This document shows, one piece after another, positions 17,310 through 28,607 of a stretch of DNA of 64,000 bases. Under the pieces are notes generated by a model. It did not search any database, was not told the DNA's origin, and worked only from the letters and a program-made list of their open reading frames with translations. Both the position numbers and the translations under genes were made by a program. Origin of the DNA: Humibacillus xanthopallidus (GTDB lineage: Bacteria; Actinomycetota; Actinomycetes; Actinomycetales; Dermatophilaceae); NCBI RefSeq assembly GCF_006717145.1, contig NZ_VFQF01000002.1, forward strand, positions 1,488,001-1,552,000, written 5' to 3'. The stretch's first letter is position 1. The number at the start of each line of letters is the position of its first letter.

Positions 17310-18026
17310 ATGTCCGTCGAGGACCACGCTGCCCGGGTGCTCGACCTCGTGGCCCGCATCCCGTCCGGCCGCGTGCTCGCCTACGGCGACATCGCCCAGC
17401 GCCTCGGTGGGATGGGTCCGCGCACCGTGGGCACGGTGATGAGCCGCTACGGCTCCGACGTGCCCTGGTGGCGCGTCATCCGCTCCGACGGGCGCCCGCC
17501 CCAGGGGCTGGAGTCCGAGGCTCTCGAGCACTGGCGCGCCGAGGGCACGCCGATGGTCGGGGGTCTCGTCGAGGGTGGCCGGGCCGACATGGCTCGCGCC
17601 CGGTGGGAGGACGCCCCCGCGTCGGCTCCCGCCGGCCCGCGGGGGGCGCTGCACCACATCGAGATCTGGGTCGAGGACATCGAGGCGGCAGGGCGCGAGT
17701 GGGGCTGGCTGCTCGAGCGTCTCGGCTACCGCCTCGGTGACGACTGGGGCCACGGTCGGGCCTGGGAGCTCGGGTCGCTCTACGTCGTCGTCGAGTCGGG
17801 TCCTGACGTCGCGGGCGGACGCCACGAGCGCAAGCGCCCCGGCGTCAATCACCTTGCCTTCCATGGGGGCTCGCGCGACGACGTCGACGCCGTGGTCGCT
17901 GAGTGCGCGAGTGGTGGCTGGACGCTGATGTTCGCCGACACGCATCCGTATGCCGGTGGGCCGGACCACTACGCCGCCTACCTCGAGAGCGGGGAGGGCT
18001 TCGAGGTCGAGCTCGTGGCGGGCTGA
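17310..18026 (+). CDS. Alkyltransferase-like (ATL) DNA-binding domain fused to a VOC/glyoxalase domain
   Basis: 238 residues. Residues 1-95 are an MGMT C-terminal DNA-binding domain: IPSGRVLAYGDIAQRLG (recognition helix) and VPWWRVIRSDGRPP. The alkyl-accepting Cys of PCHRV is Trp, the hallmark of ATL proteins, which bind O6-alkylguanine, flip it and hand the lesion to nucleotide excision repair without repairing it. Residues about 110-238 form a VOC domain (ALHHIEIWVEDIEAAG, PGVNHLAFHG, DHYAAYLE) with candidate metal ligands His/Glu. The reading frame is uninterrupted. M. tuberculosis Rv3204 at this position is an MGMT-like protein alone, as I recall. The role of the VOC half is unknown. Confidence 0.88.
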   Translation: MSVEDHAARVLDLVARIPSGRVLAYGDIAQRLGGMGPRTVGTVMSRYGSDVPWWRVIRSDGRPPQGLESEALEHWRAEGTPMVGGLVEGGRADMARARWEDAPASAPAGPRGALHHIEIWVEDIEAAGREWGWLLERLGYRLGDDWGHGRAWELGSLYVVVESGPDVAGGRHERKRPGVNHLAFHGGSRDDVDAVVAECASGGWTLMFADTHPYAGGPDHYAAYLESGEGFEVELVAG

Positions 18027-18062
18027 CGCGAAGCCCTTCCCTCGGCCCCTGGGTGGCCCTTG

Positions 18063-18112
18063 CCGCGACCGTCCTGCGACCTCTCTGCGACCCTGCTGCG
18101 ACCTTGTCGCGT
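18063..18112. repeat. 11-bp phased tandem repeat
   Basis: (C/T)TGCGACC-type octamers start at 18063, 18074, 18085 and 18096 (period 11), with a degenerate fifth. It lies between the ATL-VOC stop and the GT-like gene. One helical turn spacing suggests same-face protein binding, but it could be neutral slippage. Confidence 0.6.
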
Positions 18113-18190
18113 CCCGCCACGGCGGCCTCGCGCTGGCGCTAGGGTGACGCAAGCCTCCTCCAGCGCGCCTCGACAAGGATGACGAAAGCG

Positions 18191-19642
18191 ATGACCCGTC
18201 GGATCACCGTGTGGACCCCCGTCACGGACGACACCGTGGCGCCTGCGACTGCCCTGCTGCGCCACCTCGACGCGCAGACGTTGCCGGTGCAGGAGTGGGA
18301 GCTCGTGCTCGCCGCCCCGCCCGGGCCGGTCGTCTCCGACCTCGAGCGGGTGGCGGCTCACCGGCCGAACGTGCGGGTTGTCGTGCTGGAGGCCGACGAG
18401 GCGCCGGAAGGCGCGGCCGATCCCATGCAGGCCGAGGGTGAGTGGGTGCTCGTGCTCGCGCCCGACGACCGGTTGGAGCGCACGGCGCTGAGCCAGCTCG
18501 CCCAGCTCGGGTCGGAGGCAGGCGACCACGATGTCCTCACCGTCCGGGCGCAGACCGCTCCCAGGGGCGCGGCCGACCGGGCTGTCGTCCTCACGCGCCG
18601 GGACGGGTCGCGTGACTCGGGGGTCGGGGAGCGGTCCGCCGAGGTGGTCGCCGCCGAGCCACTGCGACGGCGGGTGGCCCCGTCGGCGTCGGACCCGGCG
18701 CACGTGCTCTCCGACGTCACTGCCGACGTGCACTGGGTCGACGGCGCGCTCGAGCTCCACGGCCGGGCTCCGCTGCACGCCGCGGGCGCGGCCGGTGCCG
18801 ACCTCGTGCTCGTCGGCCGGCGCACCGGGGTCGTGCTCGCCCGCCCTGTCGACGCCTTCACCGTCTCCGGTGACGACGAGGACACCGAGCCCGGCCTGCT
18901 CTGGAGCGCCAGCGTGCCCGTCGACGCCCACGACATCGACGACGAGCTCGAGGTCTGGCTGGAGGTCTCGTCGTCCGACACCGACGACGAGGAGGGCGAG
19001 AGCTCCCGGACAGAGGAGCGGAAACCCCTCGTCGGCAGGGTGGCGGCGGCCGAGGACGACCTGGACGCGCCCGCCGTCATCCAGGGCCGGCTGGTCTCCG
19101 TGCGCTCCGACGGGGAAGGTGTCGTCGTCGACCTCGGTGCGACGGGACGCTCCCTGCTCGGCCGTCTCGACCCCCGCCAGGCAACGGTCGTCGAGGACGC
19201 GACGGGGTCGCTGCTCACGGTCGAGGTGCCACAGCTGGAGCACCGCAGCACCGGCCACGTCGACGGGGCTCTCGTCCTCGACGGGGTGCCGCTGCCCGCT
19301 CGCCTCGTCCTCGACGAGAACCCCCGGGTCGAGTGCCGGCTCGCAGGGTCGCCGGGTCGAGCGACCCTGGAGTGGAGCTTCGGGCCGGGTCCGGCCGCGC
19401 CTACGGGCTGCGACGTGGTGACCTCTGCCACCGGCGAGTTCGTCGTGTCGGCGCCGCGGCCCGAGACACCGGCACGCCCTCTGACCGTGAGGCGGCCCAA
19501 GGCGCCGGCGCGGCCGCAGGCGACCGGGCCGGTGGCGGCGCTGCGGCGCCGGCTCCCCAAGGGCGTCGACCCTGTCGTGGCGAAGCTGTCGACGATGCCG
19601 TCGCTGCGGGGCGCCTACCGGCGGGCCACCGGCCTGCGGTGA
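18191..19642 (+). CDS. Degenerate GT-A glycosyltransferase-like protein
   Basis: 483 residues from ATG 18191, with AAGGA 11 bases upstream; an ATG at 18179 abuts that site. Residues 5-105 resemble the start of a GT2 domain (VWTPVTDDTVAPATALLRHL, then GEWVLVLAPDDRLERTAL in the DXD place), but the acceptor-binding half is missing. The middle (about 175-440) is beta-rich and not recognised. The C-terminus LRGAYRRATGLR resembles tails of actinobacterial CDP-glycerol/teichoic-type glycosyltransferases. It lies beside the GT61 and methyltransferase genes (convergent), so an envelope-polysaccharide role is plausible; catalytic activity is doubtful. Confidence 0.55.
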   Translation: MTRRITVWTPVTDDTVAPATALLRHLDAQTLPVQEWELVLAAPPGPVVSDLERVAAHRPNVRVVVLEADEAPEGAADPMQAEGEWVLVLAPDDRLERTALSQLAQLGSEAGDHDVLTVRAQTAPRGAADRAVVLTRRDGSRDSGVGERSAEVVAAEPLRRRVAPSASDPAHVLSDVTADVHWVDGALELHGRAPLHAAGAAGADLVLVGRRTGVVLARPVDAFTVSGDDEDTEPGLLWSASVPVDAHDIDDELEVWLEVSSSDTDDEEGESSRTEERKPLVGRVAAAEDDLDAPAVIQGRLVSVRSDGEGVVVDLGATGRSLLGRLDPRQATVVEDATGSLLTVEVPQLEHRSTGHVDGALVLDGVPLPARLVLDENPRVECRLAGSPGRATLEWSFGPGPAAPTGCDVVTSATGEFVVSAPRPETPARPLTVRRPKAPARPQATGPVAALRRRLPKGVDPVVAKLSTMPSLRGAYRRATGLR

Positions 19643-19732
19643 CGCGGCGGGCGGTGCTGGTCATGCGGTGACTCAACGAGCCCGGATGACCGGTCCCCCC
19701 CGTGAACCGGAGCCAGCGGCCCGGGTAAGCGG

Positions 19733-21508
19733 TCAGCCCTCGAGCGCCTCGAGAATCTCGTCCTCGAAACGGTCGAGCTCGAAGGTGAAGCCGGAGTGGA
19801 AGGCCTCGTTGGTCCAACCGCCCTTGGGGTGCTGGACGTCGCTCGGCGACCAGAAGTAGTGCAGGTCGAGACCGATGACGGAGCCGATGAGGTACTCGTT
19901 GTTGGCGGTGTTGGCGTTGCCGGACAGCAGCACGCAGCGCGCGCCGGGGGCGAACATCAGGCTGAACATGCCACTGCCGCCGAAGCCGGCGATGCGGTGC
20001 GCCTGGCGGAACATGCTGATCTGGTCGCCGAAGGAGTGGTCCTCGGGGTAGACGACGGTGTAGCCCTCGCGGGCGAACCACTCCTCGACCTCCGGCAGGT
20101 TGTGGCACGTGCGCCACCCACCCGGACGCCGCGAGACGAAGATGCGCTCCGGCGTCTCGAGGTGCGGGGTGTGCAGCCGTCGCCCGATCTCCGCGTAGAG
20201 CGCCCCCAGCGCGAGGTCGGCGTAGTGGGGCATGGCGAAGCCCGGCGTCACGGCATACAGCACCTCAGGGCGCACGGCCGCGTTGAAGGGGATGTAGGCC
20301 GCCTCGTCAGGGGGGATGCCGAGGGCGTCGAGCAGCTGACGCTGGTAGCCGGGCGACTCGGTCTGGCCCTCGCGGACGCTGATGAGCGGCCGCACGGAGG
20401 GGTCGAGCCGGCGGGCCTCGGTCCACCCGTGGTAGCGCGAGATCACCTCGGTCATGACGTGGCCGTAGTGCCCGGGGTACTCGGTGTCGAGGTAGAAGTA
20501 GCTGCCCGGGAGGTCGCTCGGCGTGGGGTCCCACCGGGAGATCAGCCGGTCGAGCCCGGCGTTGCCGTCGACCATCGTGTGGTGCTTGAGGCGCTGGCCG
20601 AGGTGGTGGCGGAAGGTCTCGGGCAGGTAGAAGTCGCCCATGATGATGCGCTGGCGGGGGAGCACGACCGGCGCGTTGTATCGGCGCAGCACCTGCGCGG
20701 GCACGTCGACGACGCCCGGGCCGTGGACCGGCCCCTTGCCGTGGACGGTGACCGACGCCCTGCTCTCGTACGAGTAGGCCGGCCGGGTCTCGACGACCGC
20801 GCCCCAGTCGTCCCTGTGACGACGCGTGAGGATCTCGGCGGCGCGCGCATCGCGCAGCTTGAAGAGGTGGCGGTTGCGCTTGCAGACGTAGGCGGCATCG
20901 CCGGAAAGCACGATGGCAGAGGCGGATTCGCGCAGCTCGGCGTCGGCGACGTTGAGCGGGGGAGCGGGCGCGTCGTCATCGCCGTCAGTAGTGGCGCCAG
21001 CCGCGCCGCCAGCGGCTGTTCCGTCGAGCCGGGCCAACAGCTCGAGCACCGTCTCACCGGGCACGTCGTGCAGGGCAGGGTCGTCGACGTCGGCGAGGCG
21101 GTCGACGACGTACCACCCGCCCGGCTCGAGGAGGAGGAACATCTCGCGGAAGCACGCGAGCTTCTGACCCTTGCGGCCGCTGCCCGACTCGACGATGACC
21201 TGCGGGCGCGGCAGTCCCGCGACGTGGTGCACGCGGTCCCAGACGGCAGTGCACACCTGCAGCCGCACGTTCGCGGGCAGCTCGGCCGTGGTCGCGGGAT
21301 CATCGGCTGCCACCGGCAGGACGTGGACCGTCACCTCCGGCAGCTCGCGCGCGAGCTCGGTGGCGATCTCGGCGGTGTCATGACCCAGGACGAGCACGAT
21401 GTCGTGCACCGCGAGCGGGGCGGCCCCGGCGTCGTCCGGGCCGGAGGATTCGCGGGGTGGGGCGCCGGCCGCGACGAGGTCGAGCACGGTGCGCACGACG
21501 GGGTTCAT
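19733..21508 (-). CDS. Methyltransferase-like domain fused to GT61 (DUF563) glycosyltransferase
   Basis: 591 residues from ATG 21508, chosen because it overlaps the upstream stop as ATGA. Residues about 30-160 look like a class I SAM-type fold (DIVLVLGHDTAEIATELA, LACFREMFLLLEPGGWYVV). From about 210 comes a DUF563/GT61 domain: EYPGHYGHVMTEVISRYHGW, ERIFVSRRPGGWR, then FGDQISMFRQAHRIAGFGGSG. GT61 enzymes transfer xylose, GlcNAc or other sugars to glycans. There is no signal peptide or membrane helix, so it acts in the cytosol on a lipid-linked or nucleotide precursor. It is coupled to a separate methyltransferase. Confidence 0.8.
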   Translation of the reverse strand: MNPVVRTVLDLVAAGAPPRESSGPDDAGAAPLAVHDIVLVLGHDTAEIATELARELPEVTVHVLPVAADDPATTAELPANVRLQVCTAVWDRVHHVAGLPRPQVIVESGSGRKGQKLACFREMFLLLEPGGWYVVDRLADVDDPALHDVPGETVLELLARLDGTAAGGAAGATTDGDDDAPAPPLNVADAELRESASAIVLSGDAAYVCKRNRHLFKLRDARAAEILTRRHRDDWGAVVETRPAYSYESRASVTVHGKGPVHGPGVVDVPAQVLRRYNAPVVLPRQRIIMGDFYLPETFRHHLGQRLKHHTMVDGNAGLDRLISRWDPTPSDLPGSYFYLDTEYPGHYGHVMTEVISRYHGWTEARRLDPSVRPLISVREGQTESPGYQRQLLDALGIPPDEAAYIPFNAAVRPEVLYAVTPGFAMPHYADLALGALYAEIGRRLHTPHLETPERIFVSRRPGGWRTCHNLPEVEEWFAREGYTVVYPEDHSFGDQISMFRQAHRIAGFGGSGMFSLMFAPGARCVLLSGNANTANNEYLIGSVIGLDLHYFWSPSDVQHPKGGWTNEAFHSGFTFELDRFEDEILEALEG

Positions 21509-22257
21509 CGGGCCGCTCCCACGAAGGCGGGGCCCGCGCAGGCGAGCACGGAATCGCGCACCTGGCTCCACCAGGTCGCGTCGTCGCTGTCACGGTCGGC
21601 CAGCGCTGTGAGCAGCCCGGACCCGAGGAGCCGGTCCGCGGGCACGGCGTCGATGCGGTCGAGCACGTCGTCCGGCACGAGCTGCGGGTCGGGCCGGCGG
21701 TACTCCGCGAGGATGGCGTCGTAGGCGTCGGCGAGGACAGTGCTCGTGGGGTCGAGGCCGGCGAGCAGGAGCATGCCGTGCGGCTCGGTGTCGACGGGAA
21801 GCACCAGCAGGTCCGGCCGGTAGCGCCGCAGCACCTCGGTGAGCCGGAAGGCGTCGCCCGTCCCCGCGGGCGTGTCCTGCGCGCGGGCGGCGTCGTCGAC
21901 GGTCCGCGGCAGGACGTGGTGCACGACGATGACCGACCGCGGGGCGGCATACCGCTCGAGGTTGACGACGTCACGCAGGGCGAACTCGAACAGGGGGGCC
22001 GAGTCGACGAAGCCCAGGTCGACCGGCAGGCCGCGGGTGCGGTCGGTGACCGGCTGCGTGGCGAAGAAGTCGTCGCTCGTCGAGCGGACCAGGCAGACGT
22101 CGCCGTCGACCTCGCGGGTGAGCGCGAAGTGGGGGTCGATGCCGATCGCCCGGCCGCGCGCCAGGGCGAGGCTGTCGCCCTCCCCGACCCCGATCTCGAC
22201 ATAGGTCGTCGGTGCGAGCCGCTCGTGCAGCACCTGCAGGACCTCGAGGTACCACAC
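21505..22257 (-). CDS. Class I SAM-dependent methyltransferase-like protein
   Basis: 250 residues from GTG 22257 (VWYLEVLQVLHERLAP), which follows GGAGGG. The frame is open to 22380 but that extension uses rare codons (for example CGA) and would run into the fur promoter. TYVEIGVGEGDSLALARG is the SAM glycine motif, followed by GIDPHFALTREV (acidic loop) and LGFVDSAPLFEFALRDVVN. It resembles the Methyltransf_24 group found in polysaccharide and cell-wall gene sets. Its stop overlaps the GT61 fusion, so the two probably act on one glycan. Confidence 0.75.
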   Translation of the reverse strand: MWYLEVLQVLHERLAPTTYVEIGVGEGDSLALARGRAIGIDPHFALTREVDGDVCLVRSTSDDFFATQPVTDRTRGLPVDLGFVDSAPLFEFALRDVVNLERYAAPRSVIVVHHVLPRTVDDAARAQDTPAGTGDAFRLTEVLRRYRPDLLVLPVDTEPHGMLLLAGLDPTSTVLADAYDAILAEYRRPDPQLVPDDVLDRIDAVPADRLLGSGLLTALADRDSDDATWWSQVRDSVLACAGPAFVGAAR

Positions 22258-22380
22258 CGCGCTGAGCCCTCCGTCGTACCGGGTCCCGGGCCTGTCCCGG
22301 CGTGCGCGCCAGCATAGTGTCGCTGCCACCTCGCAGGTGCACGTTCGCAGGACGGCGCGCGGTGCGAGCCGGAGCAGCAC

Positions 22381-22395
22381 GTCTCACATTGAGAC
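22381..22395. promoter_or_regulatory. Candidate Fur/CatR-type operator for fur-katG
   Basis: GTCTCAC-A-TTGAGAC is a 7-1-7 inverted repeat with one mismatched pair (perfect as 6-3-6). It lies 36 bases before the fur start in a locally AT-richer patch, which continues as ACTTGATTCGCTCCAGATTA. The 7-1-7 shape is that of Fur/PerR boxes; autoregulation of fur-katG is well known in actinobacteria. Confidence 0.5.
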
Positions 22396-22430
22396 TTGAT
22401 TCGCTCCAGATTACGGGCCAGACTCGGGTC

Positions 22431-25123
<2,693 letters not shown>

Positions 25124-25139
25124 CCGCCTGACGCAGGTG

Positions 25140-25171
25140 GGGCCCGGGATGGCGTATGCCGTCCCGGGCCC
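25140..25171 (+). terminator. katG terminator
   Basis: GGGCCCGGGA-T-GGC ... GCC-G-TCCCGGGCCC, a 13-pair stem with one mismatch and loop GTAT, 16 bases after the katG stop. The loop side contains GTATGCC, the over-represented heptamer. Bases 25172-25349 hold nothing I can identify. Confidence 0.85.
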
Positions 25172-25349
25172 TTCGCGTTCCCGCGCCGTTCGGGGGTCGC
25201 CGCCTCCCCGCCCCCCAGGGCCCGAGCGAGGTGCTCGCGAGGGGGCACACGGCATACCGCGTCGGCGGCGCGCCGGCACTGCCGAGGAGTGGACGGCACA
25301 CCGCGCCGGCGGGCGCGCGGGTGTCGGTGGGGCGTGATGGAATCCTCCG

Positions 25350-28300
25350 GTGGTCATCCTTCGTCGCGCTCCTGCCGCCGCTGCGGCGCAGGTGCGGCTC
25401 GACGAGCGGCAGCAGGCCGTGCTCGACTCGCGGGCCCGGGTGCTGCGGGTGCTCGGTGGCCCGGGCAGCGGCAAGTCGACCCTCGCCGTCGAGCTCGTCG
25501 TCGACGCTGTCCAGCGGCAGGGCCTGCGCGCCGACGCGTGCCTCGTGATCACCTCGAGCCGGAGCGCAGCGGCCGAGCTGCGCCAGCAGGTCACCGCGCG
25601 TCTCGGCGGCACCTCCACCGAGTCGCTGGCGCGCACGTGGCAGGCCTTCGGATTCGGGGTGCTGCGCGCCGAGGCGGCCCTGGGTGGCGAGCCGCCGCCC
25701 CGGCTGCTCAACGGGCCCGAGCAGGACGTCATCCTGCGTGACCTACTCGCCGGCCACGCGTCGGGTGAGGTGCCCGGGCCGCAGTGGCCCGACGGCCTCG
25801 GCGAGGCGCTGCGCACCCGGGGCTTCCGCAACGAGCTGCGCGACCTGCTCATGCGCACGGTCGAGCACGGGCTCGGTCCTGACGACCTCGCGCGCCTCGG
25901 CGCCGAGCACGACCGCCCCGAGTGGGTCGCTGCCGCGCAGGTGCTGCGCGAGTACGACCAGGTCACCTCCTTCAGCCGGCACGGTTCCTACGACCCTGCG
26001 TGGGTGCTCACGGCCGCGGCCGAGCTGCTCGACGACGATCCCGGGGCCCTCGACCGGCTGCACGAGCGCATCGGTCTCGTCGTCGTCGACGAGGCCCAGG
26101 AGCTGACGTCTGCAGCCGCCCGGCTGCTGCGCGTCGTGGCCCGCAGCGGCCCACGCATCGTCCTGCTCGGCGACCCCGACGTCGCGGTCCAGACGTTCCG
26201 TGGAGCCGACCCGCGGTTCCTCGCGAGCGGCTGGACCGACCTGGGCGAGGTGACCCGCAGCCCCTACGCACTGGGCGACGAGCCCACCCTGCTCGACTTC
26301 ATCGAGCCCGACGTCCCGGTCGGCCGGTCGACCCACCGGGGGAGCGAGACGGTGGTGCTCGACCGCAGCCACCGCCTCGGCCCCGCGCTCACCGCGGTCG
26401 CCGACCGGGTCTCGCGGCGCATCGGTGCGCTCGGCGGCGGTGAGCAGCGGCGCATGGCGCCCGTCGTGGCGGCGCCCGGACGCGGCACGGTCGAGGTCGC
26501 CCTCCTGCGCTCCGCGGCCCAGGAGACCGCCCACGTCGCGGCGCTGCTGAGGCGCGCCCACCTCGTCGAGGGCGTGCCGTGGACCGACATGGCCGTCGTC
26601 GTGCGTGGCTCGGCGCGCGCCGATGCGATGCGCCGTCTTCTCGGACAGTCCGGTGTGCCGGTGCAGGCCGGCAGCGCGGAGACGCCGGTGCGTGACGAGA
26701 GCGCGGTGCGCCCACTGCTCCACCTCCTCGAGGAGAGCCTGGGCGTCGCCCGCGCGGAGCACCGTGGCGAGCAGCACGTCATCGACCCTGCCCGCGCCGC
26801 AGACCTCGTGCTCTCACCGATCGGCGGGTCCGACACGGTGGGCCTGCGTCGGCTGCGGAGGATGCTGCGCCATGACGAGCTCGCTTCTGGCGGAGGGCGA
26901 TCGAGCGACGAGCTGCTCGCCGAGCTGCTCCTGGGCGCCCCGCGAGCGGCCCTGCTCGGGCCTGCTGCCCGCCCGGCCGCACGGGTGGCGTCGGCGCTCG
27001 CGGCGGGGGTCGCCGCGGCTCGCCTCGGTGACGACGAGCGCTGGGCCGCCGGGGTCGACGCCGAGTCCGTGCTCTGGGCGATCTGGCAGGGCGCGGGCGT
27101 CGCCGAGGGGTGGCGACGGGCCGCTCTCGCGGGTGGCGGGGCGGGGGAGCGGGCCGACCGCGACCTCGATGCCGTGCTCGCCCTCTTCGATGCTGCCGGC
27201 GCCTTCGTCGACCGGCTGCCGACGGCCGGGCCCGACACGTTCCTCGAGCACATCCAGGGCCAGGACGTGCCCGGAGACACCCTCCTCGTCGGTGGGCAGT
27301 CAGGGGGGCGGGTCTCGCTCGTCACGCCGCAGACCGCGGCCGGACGGCAGTGGCGCATCGTCGTCGTCGCCGGGGTGCAGGAAGGGGTGTGGCCCGACCT
27401 GCGCCTGCGCGGCTCGGTGCTCGGCTCCGAAGACCTCGTCGACGTCGTCGCGCAGCGGCCTCCCGGCTTCCGTGCCGCGCAGGCCGCGGTCCGCTACGAC
27501 GAGACGCGCCTCTTCCTCGTCGCCGTCACGAGGGCCACCGAGCGCCTGCTCGTCACGGCCGTCGGCAACGAGGACGAGCAGCCGTCGGTCTACCTCGACC
27601 TCGTCGACCCGCCGGCGCAGACCCGCCTCGCCGACGAGGTGCGCCCGCACAGCGACGTCGCGCGCACGATGACCCTGCCCGGTCTCGTCGGCGAGCTGCG
27701 GCGCGAGGTCACGAGCCCCGACCCGGGGGTGGCCGAGCCCGCCCTCGCCCTGCTCGCGGCCGCCGCGCGCGAGGGCGTGCGCGGAGCCGACCCGGCGACC
27801 TGGTGGGCCCTGCGCGACGTGACGACCGACCACCCGGTGCGTGCGGCCGACGAGCCCGTGCCGGTGTCGCCGTCCAAGGTGACCTACTTCAACGAGTGCG
27901 GCCTTCGCTGGTTCCTCACGGCCGTCGGCGGCGAGGGGGTGCAGCTCGGGGCGGCCTCGGTCGGCACGTTCGTCCACGACATCGTCGCCGAGCAGCCCGA
28001 CGCCACCCGCGAGCAGCTCGACGCCGAGGTCGAGGCGCGATGGGGCCGCCTCGGGCTGGCACCCGGCTGGGTCACCGACCGCACCCGTCTCGAGGCTCAC
28101 GACATGGTGGCCCGCTTCATCAGCTACCGCGACGCCGCCGAGAAGGAGCGCGAGCGGGTCGGGGTCGAGGTCGACTTCCGGGTGCGCGTCGGCCGGGCCG
28201 TGGTCGGCGGGCGCGTCGACCGCATCGAGCGCGACCGCGACGGGGGGCTGCGCATCGTCGACCTCAAGACGGGCACGAGCAAGCCGACGAGGGCCGACCT

Positions 28301-28607
28301 CGCCGGGCACGGTCAGCTCGGCACCTACCAGGTGGCCGTCGAGGAGGGCGGTTTCCCGGAGCTCGGCGAGCGCAGCGCGGGCGCGGCCCTCGTCTTCATC
28401 GGCAAGGGCGGGCTCTCTGGGCTCCAGCCCGCCGTCATGTCCCAGGAGCCGCTGACGAGCGCGGCCGACCCCTCGTGGGCCCGGTCGCTCGTCGAGGCCA
28501 CGGCCGACGGGATGGGCGCGGCCACCTTCACGGCCTCTCAGGGCACGTGCCGCACCTGCCCGGTGCGCTCGTCCTGCCCGGTCCAGCCCGAGGGCGACGC
28601 GCTGTGA
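25350..28607 (+). CDS. adnA: AdnA-type helicase-nuclease subunit
   Basis: 1085 residues from GTG 25350. UvrD/Rep-like motor: Walker A GGPGSGKSTLAVE (about 38-50) and motif II LVVVDEAQELT near residue 247. The C-terminal RecB-type nuclease (about 835-1085) has GGRVDRIERDRDGG and IVDLKTGTSKPT. Cys residues in FNECGLRW and the terminal CRTCPVRSSC can form the Fe-S cluster. AdnA pairs with AdnB in the mycobacterial/actinobacterial dual motor-nuclease that resects double-strand breaks in place of RecBCD or AddAB. The stop overlaps adnB by 4 bases (GTGA), implying equal synthesis. Confidence 0.92.
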   Translation: MVILRRAPAAAAAQVRLDERQQAVLDSRARVLRVLGGPGSGKSTLAVELVVDAVQRQGLRADACLVITSSRSAAAELRQQVTARLGGTSTESLARTWQAFGFGVLRAEAALGGEPPPRLLNGPEQDVILRDLLAGHASGEVPGPQWPDGLGEALRTRGFRNELRDLLMRTVEHGLGPDDLARLGAEHDRPEWVAAAQVLREYDQVTSFSRHGSYDPAWVLTAAAELLDDDPGALDRLHERIGLVVVDEAQELTSAAARLLRVVARSGPRIVLLGDPDVAVQTFRGADPRFLASGWTDLGEVTRSPYALGDEPTLLDFIEPDVPVGRSTHRGSETVVLDRSHRLGPALTAVADRVSRRIGALGGGEQRRMAPVVAAPGRGTVEVALLRSAAQETAHVAALLRRAHLVEGVPWTDMAVVVRGSARADAMRRLLGQSGVPVQAGSAETPVRDESAVRPLLHLLEESLGVARAEHRGEQHVIDPARAADLVLSPIGGSDTVGLRRLRRMLRHDELASGGGRSSDELLAELLLGAPRAALLGPAARPAARVASALAAGVAAARLGDDERWAAGVDAESVLWAIWQGAGVAEGWRRAALAGGGAGERADRDLDAVLALFDAAGAFVDRLPTAGPDTFLEHIQGQDVPGDTLLVGGQSGGRVSLVTPQTAAGRQWRIVVVAGVQEGVWPDLRLRGSVLGSEDLVDVVAQRPPGFRAAQAAVRYDETRLFLVAVTRATERLLVTAVGNEDEQPSVYLDLVDPPAQTRLADEVRPHSDVARTMTLPGLVGELRREVTSPDPGVAEPALALLAAAAREGVRGADPATWWALRDVTTDHPVRAADEPVPVSPSKVTYFNECGLRWFLTAVGGEGVQLGAASVGTFVHDIVAEQPDATREQLDAEVEARWGRLGLAPGWVTDRTRLEAHDMVARFISYRDAAEKERERVGVEVDFRVRVGRAVVGGRVDRIERDRDGGLRIVDLKTGTSKPTRADLAGHGQLGTYQVAVEEGGFPELGERSAGAALVFIGKGGLSGLQPAVMSQEPLTSAADPSWARSLVEATADGMGAATFTASQGTCRTCPVRSSCPVQPEGDAL

